Positions 1-8,897 of a stretch of 38,701 bases of DNA are shown here, one piece after another (position 1 is the stretch's first letter; each line of letters opens with the position of its first letter). The notes below the pieces were generated by a model, which was given only the letters and a program-made list of their open reading frames with translations, was not told the DNA's origin and made no database searches. Made by a program: the position numbers and the translations under genes. Source of the stretch: Chitinophagaceae bacterium (GTDB taxonomy: Bacteria > Bacteroidota > Bacteroidia > Chitinophagales > Chitinophagaceae); contig JACDBU010000136.1 of NCBI GenBank assembly GCA_013694745.1, positions 1 through 38,701 of the forward strand. The letters are read 5' to 3'.

Positions 1-765
1 ATAAATAAAAAAACAGCGGTCCCGGATGGTAAAACTTTATTGATAACAGACGATCCTTTTGAAGCCTATATAAAAATTGTAAAACACTTTTCTCCTTTTA
101 TCCCGGCAACAAAGAAAATAAGTGATACTGCGGCTATCGATGAAACAGCTGTAATAATGCCTAATGTTTTTGTAGGCAATAATGTATCAATAGGCAGCCG
201 TTCTATTATTCATCCAAATGTTACCATTTACGATAATTGCAAAATTGGCAATGATGTTATCATCCATTCGGGTAGTGTTATCGGCAGCGATGCTTTTTAT
301 TTCAATACTAAAAAAGACCGCAAGGGCTGGTATAAAAAAATGGAAAGCTGCGGAACAGTTGTGATTGAAGACGAAGTGGAGATCGGTGCCAATTGTACCA
401 TTGACCGTGGTGTAAGTGCCGAAACAAAAATTGGCCGTGGAAGTAAACTAGATAATCTCGTACATTTTGGACATGAAGTTGTTACCGGCGAAAATTGTTT
501 GTTCGCGGCCCAGGTTGCAATTGCAGGTTTTGTAACCATTGGCAACGGGGTTACCATCTGGGGACAGGTTGGTATAAGCAAAACATTAAGTATCGGGGAC
601 AATGCTGTAATTATGGCCCAGAGCGGCGTTCCGGGCGATCTTGAAGCGGGTAAAACGTATTGGGGTTCTCCTACGGAAGAAGCCATCGTTAAAAAGAGAG
701 AATTAATTTGGGTAAAAAGGATACCAGAAATCTGGGAGAGAATAAAAAATATGCCTTCCATTTAA
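1..765 (+). CDS. lpxD: UDP-3-O-acylglucosamine N-acyltransferase (LpxD family), 5'-truncated by window edge
   Basis: Frame is open from base 1 (INKKTAVPDGKTLLITDDPFEAY...), so the listed TTG start at 40 is not the true start. Left-handed beta-helix hexapeptide repeats and LpxD-like IGANCTIDRG...KLDNLVHFGHEV...AAQVAIAG. Confidence 0.88.
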   Translation: MNKKTAVPDGKTLLITDDPFEAYIKIVKHFSPFIPATKKISDTAAIDETAVIMPNVFVGNNVSIGSRSIIHPNVTIYDNCKIGNDVIIHSGSVIGSDAFYFNTKKDRKGWYKKMESCGTVVIEDEVEIGANCTIDRGVSAETKIGRGSKLDNLVHFGHEVVTGENCLFAAQVAIAGFVTIGNGVTIWGQVGISKTLSIGDNAVIMAQSGVPGDLEAGKTYWGSPTEEAIVKKRELIWVKRIPEIWERIKNMPSI

Positions 766-813
766 AGTAACACGCAAAATTCTATTCCACTATAAAAATA
801 ATTGTTGACCTCC

Positions 814-1911
814 TTAGTTGCCGGGAACATAATCATACGGCAGCATATCACCGATCTTTTCAAAGCCCCAGTAACCATTTGTGGTAACATCAGTTTGATC
901 AAAAAAATATCCGTTTTGTTCGATGATTATGGATTCTCCGGGTGCAACACTAACAGTTGAAACCTGGAAATCTTTTTTTGCTCCCGGATCAAAATCAAAA
1001 TAGGCGGGTTGTGGCTTTGCCTTATTATATATTACTATTACATTGGGTTGGTTGGGTATAAACTCAACTGTTTTCAAACTATCATCCTTTGCGTAATTCA
1101 ATGCCAGGTAAGGATCTTTAACCTGGATAGAAGTTTCCCGGTCATTATTATTTACAAGAAACTGAATCTCGAAACCTTCGCCTGGAAGGGTTCTGTTATA
1201 AAAACTGCGCATGAAGTGCAGCATTGAACCTTTGTACGCAATGTTCCTGTTCCGCTGCCAGGATGCCTGCATATCTGCAGTTCCCTGGATTTCTTCAAAA
1301 AGAGGGTAGCCAATAAATTGTGTTACGTTACTTTCAAAATCATGCGTAAAAGAATCGATAAGGAATTTTATATAGTATCCCAAACCATCATTTACAACAA
1401 CTAATGGTTCATTGGCGATTACTTTTAAACGATTTCTTTTTTTGCTGAAGAAGAATTTCAGCACTTCAGGATTTTTAATAGAGGTTTGCTTACTGAATAT
1501 GCTTTTACCAATAAAATTATCAGTGAATAACTGTCCATATTTTTGCCAGCCATCTTTTACTTCACTGGTAACAATAACGGATACTTCTTCAAGCGATTTT
1601 TCCTTCGGCTTTAAAGCGATCGTCAGATTTTCTTCCAGCGCAGTTGCATTATTGATACGGAGGCTTTCCGTAGTATAACCGGTAAAAGTTATAACAAGAT
1701 CATATCCGCCGTTAGGCAAACTCAAATTAAATTTTCCTTCGGCATTTGTCGCCATACCCAGTGTTGTATTTTGTGCAAATACAGAAGCGCCCTGTAAAGC
1801 ATTGCCGGTATTTTTATCGATCACTTTTCCGCTGATGCTAAAATGTGTAGACTGACAAAACACACCAGCCATTAAAAAAAACTGGAAAAAAAGAAAAGTG
1901 AAATGTTTCAT
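814..1911 (-). CDS. Secreted CarboxypepD_reg-like (carboxypeptidase regulatory-like) domain protein
   Basis: Signal peptide from the internal Met (MKHFTFLFFQFFLMAGVFCQ), then ISGKVIDKNTGNALQGASVFAQNTTLGMATNAEGKFNLSLPNG, typical of the CarboxypepD_reg-like domain. The ORF extends to 1947 but overlaps the upstream gene there, so start 1911 is preferred. Confidence 0.75.
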   Translation of the reverse strand: MKHFTFLFFQFFLMAGVFCQSTHFSISGKVIDKNTGNALQGASVFAQNTTLGMATNAEGKFNLSLPNGGYDLVITFTGYTTESLRINNATALEENLTIALKPKEKSLEEVSVIVTSEVKDGWQKYGQLFTDNFIGKSIFSKQTSIKNPEVLKFFFSKKRNRLKVIANEPLVVVNDGLGYYIKFLIDSFTHDFESNVTQFIGYPLFEEIQGTADMQASWQRNRNIAYKGSMLHFMRSFYNRTLPGEGFEIQFLVNNNDRETSIQVKDPYLALNYAKDDSLKTVEFIPNQPNVIVIYNKAKPQPAYFDFDPGAKKDFQVSTVSVAPGESIIIEQNGYFFDQTDVTTNGYWGFEKIGDMLPYDYVPGN

Positions 1912-1912
1912 A

Positions 1913-2902
1913 TTAAGTAAGATGATATTTCTGCTGTAAAGTTGCACAAGTGTGTTTGATACTTTCTTTTACCCGGATGAATTGAAAACCCGGTAAGGCA
2001 CTTAATATTTTTGAATTATCAAAAAAAACTTTAGCCTGTGCAGTTGAGGCAGTTTCCTTTGATACCAGCGGTTCTTTACCCGTGAATTTTGATTTTATTG
2101 CCTCGAGCCGCCAAACCACTTCTGCCAAAAAAGAGGTTACTTTTTTATGCGGAATTTTTTTACCAAAATACTCTGCGATATAAGTAAAAATATCTTTGTA
2201 AGATAAATTTTCGCTGCTCAGTATAAATCTTTGGTTTGTTATTTCACTATTCATTAACAGGATCATCAAAGTGGCAACATCCCTCACATCAACTAAGCCC
2301 GTTATACCTTCGGCAAACCATGGGAACTCTTCATAAGCAGATTTAAAAATTTCAGAAGAACCTTTTGTCCAGTCGCCACCGCCAAGTATCATCGACGGGT
2401 TAACTATTACCCCTTCCAGCCCTTCACTTATTCCGCGCCATACTTCCAACTCCCCTAAATATTTTGATTTACCATAAATGCTATTGCTGCTGTCTTCCGT
2501 CCAATTCATTTCTTCAGTCACCGTCTGGCCTTCTCTTATCCTTCCCAATGCAGAGACAGAACTTACATGAACAATTTTTTTTACACCGGCATCAAGGGCA
2601 GCGTTTACAACATTCGCGGTGCCCTCTATGTTTATTTTAAATAATTTATTTTTGTGTTTAGGACTAAAAGTTACAAAGCCGGCAGCGTGATATACCTGTG
2701 AAATGCCGTCCATGGCTTCTTCCAGCGCAGAAGGATCAAGAATATTGCATTGAACAATTTTTAAATCTTGCGGAAAGCCAGTAAGTGGTGAGGTATTATA
2801 AATGGCTTTTACATTTTCTCCTTTGGCAAGTAACTGGTGGATCAATTCTGATCCAACAAGGCCTGCACCACCCGTAACTAATATATTTCCCTCATGATGC
2901 AT
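1913..2902 (-). CDS. NAD-dependent epimerase/dehydratase (extended SDR) family protein
   Basis: N-terminal VTGGAGLVGSELIHQLL Rossmann motif and YGKSK (YxxxK) active-site motif. Confidence 0.85.
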   Translation of the reverse strand: MHHEGNILVTGGAGLVGSELIHQLLAKGENVKAIYNTSPLTGFPQDLKIVQCNILDPSALEEAMDGISQVYHAAGFVTFSPKHKNKLFKINIEGTANVVNAALDAGVKKIVHVSSVSALGRIREGQTVTEEMNWTEDSSNSIYGKSKYLGELEVWRGISEGLEGVIVNPSMILGGGDWTKGSSEIFKSAYEEFPWFAEGITGLVDVRDVATLMILLMNSEITNQRFILSSENLSYKDIFTYIAEYFGKKIPHKKVTSFLAEVVWRLEAIKSKFTGKEPLVSKETASTAQAKVFFDNSKILSALPGFQFIRVKESIKHTCATLQQKYHLT

Positions 2903-2978
2903 ACTATTTTAATTTTCTTTCAGGAATTATATTATTATTTACTTGGTATCATTCTAAAAAGCTTTCGTTCTATATTGC

Positions 2979-3830
2979 TCACTTTACAGGATAGGAGTAA
3001 AATCCTTTACCGGTTTTTCTCCCAAGATCGCCACTTTTTACTTTATCAATTTGTGTTTGAGAAGGTTCAAAACGCTTTATGTTATTAAATGCTTTGTATA
3101 AACTTTGCGACACGGATAAATTTATATCCATACCAATAAGGTCCATCAATTTAAATGGCCCCATTTTAAATCCTGATGCCTCCATGAGCTTATCTATATT
3201 TTCAAATGTGGCCACACCTTCTTCTGATAATTTCATTGCTTCTAAATAATAATGCCGTGCAACCCGGTTAACTATAAAACCCGGTGCATCATTGCATATC
3301 ACCGGTACCTTATTCATTTTTTCACACAGGTTAAACACTTCCTTTAAAACGGATTCACTGGTTTGTTCACCCTTAACCACTTCAACAAGTTTCATTACAG
3401 GTGCCGGATTAAAAAAATGCATTCCAACAACTCTTTCGGGATGTGATACATTTTTTTGTATTGCTGTTACTGGGAGGGAAGAAGTATTGGTAGCAAAAAT
3501 GGTTGACTTGCTGTTTTGTATTGAGAGAAGATTGAAGAGTGCCGTTTTTGCTTCAATTTTTTCAACAATTGCCTCTATGACAACTTCGGCTATACAATTT
3601 TTATTATCGCTTGTAAACAAGATGCTGTTAAAAAAACTTTCTTTTTGTTGTGGTGTGATCTTTTGTTTATCACATAAAAATTGCAGGCTATTGGTAATAT
3701 TAATTTTTGCTTTTTCCAATATGGAGTCATCAAGATCAAACAAAATAGTTTTGAAACCACTTTGCGCTGACACCTGCGCAATGCCGCTCCCCATTGTACC
3801 GGCGCCACAAACACAAATTGTTTTAATCAT
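2979..3830 (-). CDS. 3-hydroxyacyl-CoA (3-hydroxybutyryl-CoA) dehydrogenase
   Basis: ICVCGAGTMGSGIAQVSAQSG NAD-binding motif; VVGMHFFNPAPVMKLVEVV and GFIVNRV motifs. Confidence 0.9.
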   Translation of the reverse strand: MIKTICVCGAGTMGSGIAQVSAQSGFKTILFDLDDSILEKAKINITNSLQFLCDKQKITPQQKESFFNSILFTSDNKNCIAEVVIEAIVEKIEAKTALFNLLSIQNSKSTIFATNTSSLPVTAIQKNVSHPERVVGMHFFNPAPVMKLVEVVKGEQTSESVLKEVFNLCEKMNKVPVICNDAPGFIVNRVARHYYLEAMKLSEEGVATFENIDKLMEASGFKMGPFKLMDLIGMDINLSVSQSLYKAFNNIKRFEPSQTQIDKVKSGDLGRKTGKGFYSYPVK

Positions 3831-3845
3831 GGTGTTATAGCAAAA

Positions 3846-4895
3846 TTACATTGCACTTGTAAATTGTTTAAGGAACCTCAGGTCGTTCTCGCTAAATAAT
3901 CGCAGATCTTTTATTTGATATTTTAACATCGTAATTCTTTCTATTCCCATACCAAATGCAAACCCCGAATATTTGTTGCTGTCGATACCGCAATTTTCGA
4001 GCAGGTTGGGGTGTGCCATTCCACAGCCTAATATTTCCACCCAGCCGGTATATTTACAAACATTACATCCGGTACCGCCACATATCTGGCAATTGATATC
4101 CATTTCGGCGCTTGGCTCAGTGAAAGGAAAGTAGGAAGGACGAAAACGAATCTTCACCGCTTCATCAAACATTTCCTGTACAAAAAAATACAAGGTCTGT
4201 TTAAGATCAGCAAACGATACATTTTCGGCAATATATAATCCTTCAACCTGGTGAAAAAAGCAATGCGCTCTTGCACTTATTGTTTCATTGCGGTACACCC
4301 GCCCCGGGCAAATTATCCTAATAGGGAGTTTTCCTTTTTCCATTTCCCTGACCTGTACGCTGCTGGTATGCGTCCGCAACATCCATTCTGCCCCTCCCGA
4401 ATCCGGGTGTGAAACATAAAATGTATCATGCATATCTCTTGCAGGATGATGTTGCGGCATATTTAAAGCCGTAAAATTATGCCAGTCATCTTCTATTTCA
4501 GGACCTTCGGCAACGGCAAAACCTAATCGCTGAAAAATTGAAATGATCTTATTCTTTACAATACTTATGGGATGGCGGCTGCCCAGTGGCAAAGCGTCTC
4601 CGGGTAATGTAAAATCAATTGAAGTATGTGCTGTAACCTCCGCATTATTTATTGATGACCCTTTTAACTGGTCATATTTATTTTCTGCGAAAATTTTAAA
4701 GTCATTCAGTAGCTGGCCTAATCCTTTTTTATTTTCGGCAGGAACATTTTTCATTTCTCCCATTAAGCCCTTCACAATACCCTTTGTGCCAAGATATTTT
4801 ATCCGGAATAATTCGGAGGCATTTGTTTCGCCGGGTTCAAATGCATCAATTTCGGTTTTATAAGATTGTATCCTTTCTTTTAATTCTTCCATCAT
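3846..4895 (-). CDS. pheS: Phenylalanine--tRNA ligase subunit alpha
   Basis: Class II aaRS motifs: HPARDMHDTFYV, RTHTSSVQVR, FFHQVEGLYI, GCGMAHPNLLENCGID, GFAFGMGIERITML. Start could be 4892 or 4895 (MM). Confidence 0.95.
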   Translation of the reverse strand: MMEELKERIQSYKTEIDAFEPGETNASELFRIKYLGTKGIVKGLMGEMKNVPAENKKGLGQLLNDFKIFAENKYDQLKGSSINNAEVTAHTSIDFTLPGDALPLGSRHPISIVKNKIISIFQRLGFAVAEGPEIEDDWHNFTALNMPQHHPARDMHDTFYVSHPDSGGAEWMLRTHTSSVQVREMEKGKLPIRIICPGRVYRNETISARAHCFFHQVEGLYIAENVSFADLKQTLYFFVQEMFDEAVKIRFRPSYFPFTEPSAEMDINCQICGGTGCNVCKYTGWVEILGCGMAHPNLLENCGIDSNKYSGFAFGMGIERITMLKYQIKDLRLFSENDLRFLKQFTSAM

Positions 4896-4983
4896 TACAA
4901 AAGTAAGTTAGAAATGGTAGTTAATTATCCCTATGCAAATCCATTATGAATTTAATACACATTTTAATATGGGATTATATTTT

Positions 4984-4991
4984 TAGGTTTG
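4984..4991 (+). promoter_or_regulatory. Putative Bacteroidota -7 box (TAGGTTTG, matches TAnnTTTG) upstream of the ureohydrolase gene
   Basis: Exact TAnnTTTG match 15 nt upstream of ATG 5007; no clear -33 TTG at ideal spacing. Confidence 0.35.
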
Positions 4992-5006
4992 CTAAAATTA
5001 TCATGC

Positions 5007-6131
5007 ATGTTTGATCTGCACCAATTTTTACAACCAATTAATGTCGCTCTGTTAAATGACGATGTTGCTTTTAACGACGGGCAGCTCGCCAATTACATAA
5101 TGGCTTACGAAGATGAGCTGCCTGATATTTCTGATACGGATGTTGTGATAGCAGGGGTTAACGATCTGCGGGGAAGCGGCAGCAAGAAAAATGTAAATGC
5201 CTCAGATGCTGTACGCAAACAATTTTACCAGATGAATTTCTGGCATACAGAAGTGCGGATCGCAGATATTGGAAATATTAAAACAGGAGCAACAGTTGCT
5301 GATACCTATGCAGCTGTAAAAACGGTTTTGGCCGAAATACTGAGAATGGGAAAAACGGTTGTGCTGATTGGTGGCAGTCATGATATAACCCTGGCCCAAT
5401 ACTTTGCTTATAAAGAATTAGAACAAATTGTAGAGGCCACCGTTATTGATGCTACTATTGATCTAAAAAGTGATTCAACGATACGAAGTGAAAATTTTTT
5501 GATGGAGATGCTTACGGGCGAGCCCAATCTGGTAAAACATTATAACCATATTGGCTTTCAAAGCTACCTGGTACACCCGCGGATGCTTGAAACCATGGAC
5601 AAACTTAGGTTTGACTGTTACCGGCTTGGCATTGCAAAGGAACAAATAGAAGAAATGGAACCGGTTATCCGTAATACGGATATGCTAAGTTTTGATGTGT
5701 CTGCCATAAAATACAGTGATGCCCCGGCAAACGATTGCAGCCCTAACGGTTTTACAGGTGAAGAAGCGTGTATGCTTTCCCGTTATGCTGGCATGAGCCC
5801 GTTACTGAGCTCCCTGGGTATATATGGGTACAATGCTGATAAAGATGTGCATGACCTTACCGCCAAACAGATCGCACAGATGTTGTGGTACTTCATTGAT
5901 GGCAAAAGCCGCAGTCGCCAGGAATCACTTTTGGCGGAACGTTTCAACTTCAACGAATTTCATACAGCCTTTACAGAAATTGACACCATCTTTCTCCAAA
6001 GTAAAAAAACCGGGAGGTGGTGGATGCAGCTGCCGGATAAAAAAATGATAGCCTGTAGTTATAATGATTATATAAATGCCAGCAACAATCAAATACCGGA
6101 ACGATGGCTGAGGGCGCAGGAGAGGATGTGA
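5007..6131 (+). CDS. Formimidoylglutamase/arginase-like ureohydrolase family protein (likely divergent)
   Basis: Contains IGGSHDITLAQYFAYKEL (arginase GGxHD-like) and LSFDVSAIKYSDAPANDCSPNGFTGEEACMLSRYAGMS. Start taken at MFDLHQF (5007) rather than ORF start 4989, which overlaps a promoter-like box. Confidence 0.7.
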   Translation: MFDLHQFLQPINVALLNDDVAFNDGQLANYIMAYEDELPDISDTDVVIAGVNDLRGSGSKKNVNASDAVRKQFYQMNFWHTEVRIADIGNIKTGATVADTYAAVKTVLAEILRMGKTVVLIGGSHDITLAQYFAYKELEQIVEATVIDATIDLKSDSTIRSENFLMEMLTGEPNLVKHYNHIGFQSYLVHPRMLETMDKLRFDCYRLGIAKEQIEEMEPVIRNTDMLSFDVSAIKYSDAPANDCSPNGFTGEEACMLSRYAGMSPLLSSLGIYGYNADKDVHDLTAKQIAQMLWYFIDGKSRSRQESLLAERFNFNEFHTAFTEIDTIFLQSKKTGRWWMQLPDKKMIACSYNDYINASNNQIPERWLRAQERM

Positions 6132-6149
6132 TGGGGAGGTGAACTGTAA

Positions 6150-6231
6150 GAGGTTGAGAAGTTCAGAGGTTAAGGTTAAGGTTAAGGTTAAGAGGTTAAG
6201 AAGTGAAGAAGTTAAGAAATTAAGAAATGAA
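6150..6231 (+). repeat. Mixed-period short tandem array: three 8-mers (GARGTTNA), three 6-mers (GGTTAA), five 8-mers (GARRTKAA)
   Basis: Read directly: GAGGTTGA GAAGTTCA GAGGTTAA / GGTTAA x3 / GAGGTTAA GAAGTGAA GAAGTTAA GAAATTAA GAAATGAA. Confidence 0.9.
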
Positions 6232-6261
6232 GATGATGTAAACGACGAAAACATAAAGAGT

Positions 6262-7584
6262 ATGAAATTTTTTTATTATTTATTTTTCCTTTCTTATTTC
6301 GTATTTCTTTCCTCCTGTTCCGTTTCAAATCAACTCGCCAAAAGTGCAAAAATACTTATTAGTGATAGCGCTCTTCAGTCGGCTCATACAGGTATTTCTA
6401 TTTATGAACCGGCCACAAATAAATTTTGGTATAAATACCAGGCTGAAAAATATTTTCTCCCGGCCAGTAATACCAAGCTTTTTACTTTATATGCCGGAAT
6501 GAAATATTTGGGTGATAGTTTAACAGGACTTAAAGTAACTGAATACGATGACAGGATAATTATCACACCAACCGGGGATCCTACTTTATTACATCCGGAT
6601 TTTAAACAACATCCTGTTTATGAATTTTTGCAGAATGCTAAAAAAGATTTGTATTCTGGCAAGGATTCGTGGAATGAGAAAGCCTGGGGACCAGGATGGG
6701 CGTGGGATGATTACAATGATGACTACCAGGCTGAAAGATCGGTGTTTCCTGTTTATGGAAATGTAGTCAGGTTTTCGGGCACAAAGACCAATATGCATTA
6801 TTATCCGACCGGCGCTGTAACCTTTGACACGCCAGGCTTTTCACAAACCGGCACAGGACAAAGTTTGAGCCCGGTTGTAAGACAGGTTTCGCAAAATATT
6901 TTTAAAATTGATATAAACGGGAACGATTCAATAAATGTTGATGTACCATTTATTACCTCTGCCAGCCTGGGTTTTAAATTATTGGAAGACAGGCTGCATA
7001 AAAAAATTATCCCAGGTAATTCAGCACCTGGCAGTAAACCGGCGCATGAATCCATTCAATATTCAATTCATTCGCAGCCATCAGATTCTCTTTTTAAAAT
7101 AATGATGTACCGCAGTGATAATTTTTATGCTGAACAAACTTTATTAATGGTTAGCAATGAACGATTGGGTTATATGAATGATAAAAATATCATAGATACA
7201 CTTTTAAAAACTGATTTAAAAAAAATACCTCAGCAACCCCAATGGGTAGATGGCAGCGGCTTAAGCCGTTATAACCTGTTCACCCCCAATGATCTTGTTT
7301 ATATTATCAATAAATTAAAAAACGATTTTGGGCTGGCGCGATTAGAAGTTATTTTACCAACCGGTGGTACGGGGACATTGGCAACATATTATAAAAAAGA
7401 TAGCGGTTTCATTTTTGCAAAAACCGGCTCACTGAGCAACAACATAGCTTTAAGCGGATTTTTGATCACCAGGAAAAATAAATTATTGATTTTTTCGGTG
7501 ATGGTAAATAATTTTAATTCAACACCTGCGTCCGTAAGAAGATCGGTAGAAAAGTTTATTACGCTGCTCAGGCAAAATTGGTAA
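6262..7584 (+). CDS. dacB: D-alanyl-D-alanine carboxypeptidase/endopeptidase (PBP4, peptidase S13) lipoprotein
   Basis: Lipoprotein signal MKFFYYLFFLSYFVFLSSCS; all three PBP motifs present: SNTK (SxxK), SDN (SxN), KTG. The ORF start at 6139 lies upstream of the repeat array, so 6262 is preferred. Confidence 0.87.
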   Translation: MKFFYYLFFLSYFVFLSSCSVSNQLAKSAKILISDSALQSAHTGISIYEPATNKFWYKYQAEKYFLPASNTKLFTLYAGMKYLGDSLTGLKVTEYDDRIIITPTGDPTLLHPDFKQHPVYEFLQNAKKDLYSGKDSWNEKAWGPGWAWDDYNDDYQAERSVFPVYGNVVRFSGTKTNMHYYPTGAVTFDTPGFSQTGTGQSLSPVVRQVSQNIFKIDINGNDSINVDVPFITSASLGFKLLEDRLHKKIIPGNSAPGSKPAHESIQYSIHSQPSDSLFKIMMYRSDNFYAEQTLLMVSNERLGYMNDKNIIDTLLKTDLKKIPQQPQWVDGSGLSRYNLFTPNDLVYIINKLKNDFGLARLEVILPTGGTGTLATYYKKDSGFIFAKTGSLSNNIALSGFLITRKNKLLIFSVMVNNFNSTPASVRRSVEKFITLLRQNW

Positions 7585-7594
7585 TTGTAAAAGA

Positions 7595-8872
7595 TCAGTA
7601 ACCATATTTATCTTTCCACCTTTCTTTTAAAAATTTCCTCAATTCATCTTCCCGGGCATTTTTCCCCGGATCATAAAAAGTAGCATTTTTTATTTCGTCG
7701 GGGAGAAATTCCTGTAAAATAAAATTGCTCTCGAAGCTGTGTGCGTATTTATAATCTTTACCGTAATCAAGATTCTTCATCAGTTTGGTTGGTGCATTCC
7801 TGATGTGCAGGGGAACAGGCAAATCGCCATGTTTTTTTACAGCTGCAAATGCTTTTTCTATCGCCATATAGGCTGCATTGCTTTTTGGGGAACTCGCAAG
7901 ATAAGTGGCACATTGGGATAAAATAATTCTTGACTCAGGGTACCCTATCATATTAACCGCCTGGAATGTATTAGTGGCCAGCAATAGCGCATTGGGATTG
8001 GCGTTGCCGATATCCTCACTTGCCAGTATCACCATTCTGCGGGCAATGAATTTTACATCTTCTCCCCCTTCTATCATTCTTGCCAGCCAGTAAACCGCGC
8101 CGTTGGGATCACTGCCACGAATGGATTTTATGAACGCAGAAATGATATCATAATGCTGTTCGCCTTTTTTATCATATAAAGCGGTGCGTTGTTGCGCTAC
8201 CTGCATCACCAGCTCATCTGTGATCTCATTTTTTGTGTCTTTTTTTGCAGGTATGCTAAATTGCGTTGCTACCAGTTCTAAAAGATTATATAATTTTCTT
8301 GCATCACCCCCTGAAATATTTACGAGCGCCTCGGTTTCTTTTAATTCAATTTTTTTGCTTTGCAGGATCTCATCTTTTTTGAGCGCGGTATGTAAAAGCC
8401 CTATAAGCACCATACCATCCAGGGGTTTTAGAACATACACCTGGCAACGGCTAAGCAAAGCGCTGTTTACTTCAAAGGAAGGGTTTTCTGTGGTGGCGCC
8501 TATCAGGGTTATAATGCCTTTTTCTACAGCACCCAGCAAAGCGTCCTGCTGGCCTTTATTAAAGCGATGTATCTCATCAATAAATAAAATGACTTTTTCT
8601 TTTGATTTTGCTATTTCAATTATTTCTCTAACTTCTTTAACGCCGGCAGAGATGGCGCTCAAAGTATAGAACGGAACATTCAGCGTGTGTGCGATAACGT
8701 TAGCTATGGTAGTTTTCCCCGAACCAGGCGGGCCCCATAATATGATCGATGGGATTTTGCCATTTTCTATTGCTGTGCGTAAAATGCTGCCCTTGCCGGT
8801 AAGATGCTGCTGCCCGGCCAGTTCATCCAATGTATTAGGACGCATGCGTTCTGCTAAGGGTGGTAATGCCAA
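7595..8872 (-). CDS. rarA: Replication-associated recombination protein A (RarA/MgsA) AAA+ ATPase
   Basis: Walker A GPPGSGKTTIANVIA, DEIHRFNKGQQDALLGAVE, GATTENPSFEVNSALLSRCQVYVL, SEDIGNANPNAL. Confidence 0.93.
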   Translation of the reverse strand: MALPPLAERMRPNTLDELAGQQHLTGKGSILRTAIENGKIPSIILWGPPGSGKTTIANVIAHTLNVPFYTLSAISAGVKEVREIIEIAKSKEKVILFIDEIHRFNKGQQDALLGAVEKGIITLIGATTENPSFEVNSALLSRCQVYVLKPLDGMVLIGLLHTALKKDEILQSKKIELKETEALVNISGGDARKLYNLLELVATQFSIPAKKDTKNEITDELVMQVAQQRTALYDKKGEQHYDIISAFIKSIRGSDPNGAVYWLARMIEGGEDVKFIARRMVILASEDIGNANPNALLLATNTFQAVNMIGYPESRIILSQCATYLASSPKSNAAYMAIEKAFAAVKKHGDLPVPLHIRNAPTKLMKNLDYGKDYKYAHSFESNFILQEFLPDEIKNATFYDPGKNAREDELRKFLKERWKDKYGY

Positions 8873-8897
8873 TTGTATTTTTCTAAAGTGAAGGTAA

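Noticed and set aside
297-761. 154-aa minus-strand ORF
   Set aside because: Antisense to lpxD; shadow ORF.
3292-3840. 182-aa plus-strand ORF
   Set aside because: Antisense to the 3-hydroxyacyl-CoA dehydrogenase gene; shadow ORF.
4898-4905. TACTTTTG -7 box for pheS
   Set aside because: Too close to the pheS ATG (3 nt); would require an essentially leaderless transcript, so not called.
6139-6261. N-terminal extension of the PBP4 protein (RLRSSEVKVKVKVKRLRSEEVKK...)
   Set aside because: It is the translation of the tandem repeat array; a clear lipoprotein signal peptide begins at 6262.
8184-8669. 161-aa plus-strand ORF
   Set aside because: Antisense to rarA; shadow ORF.
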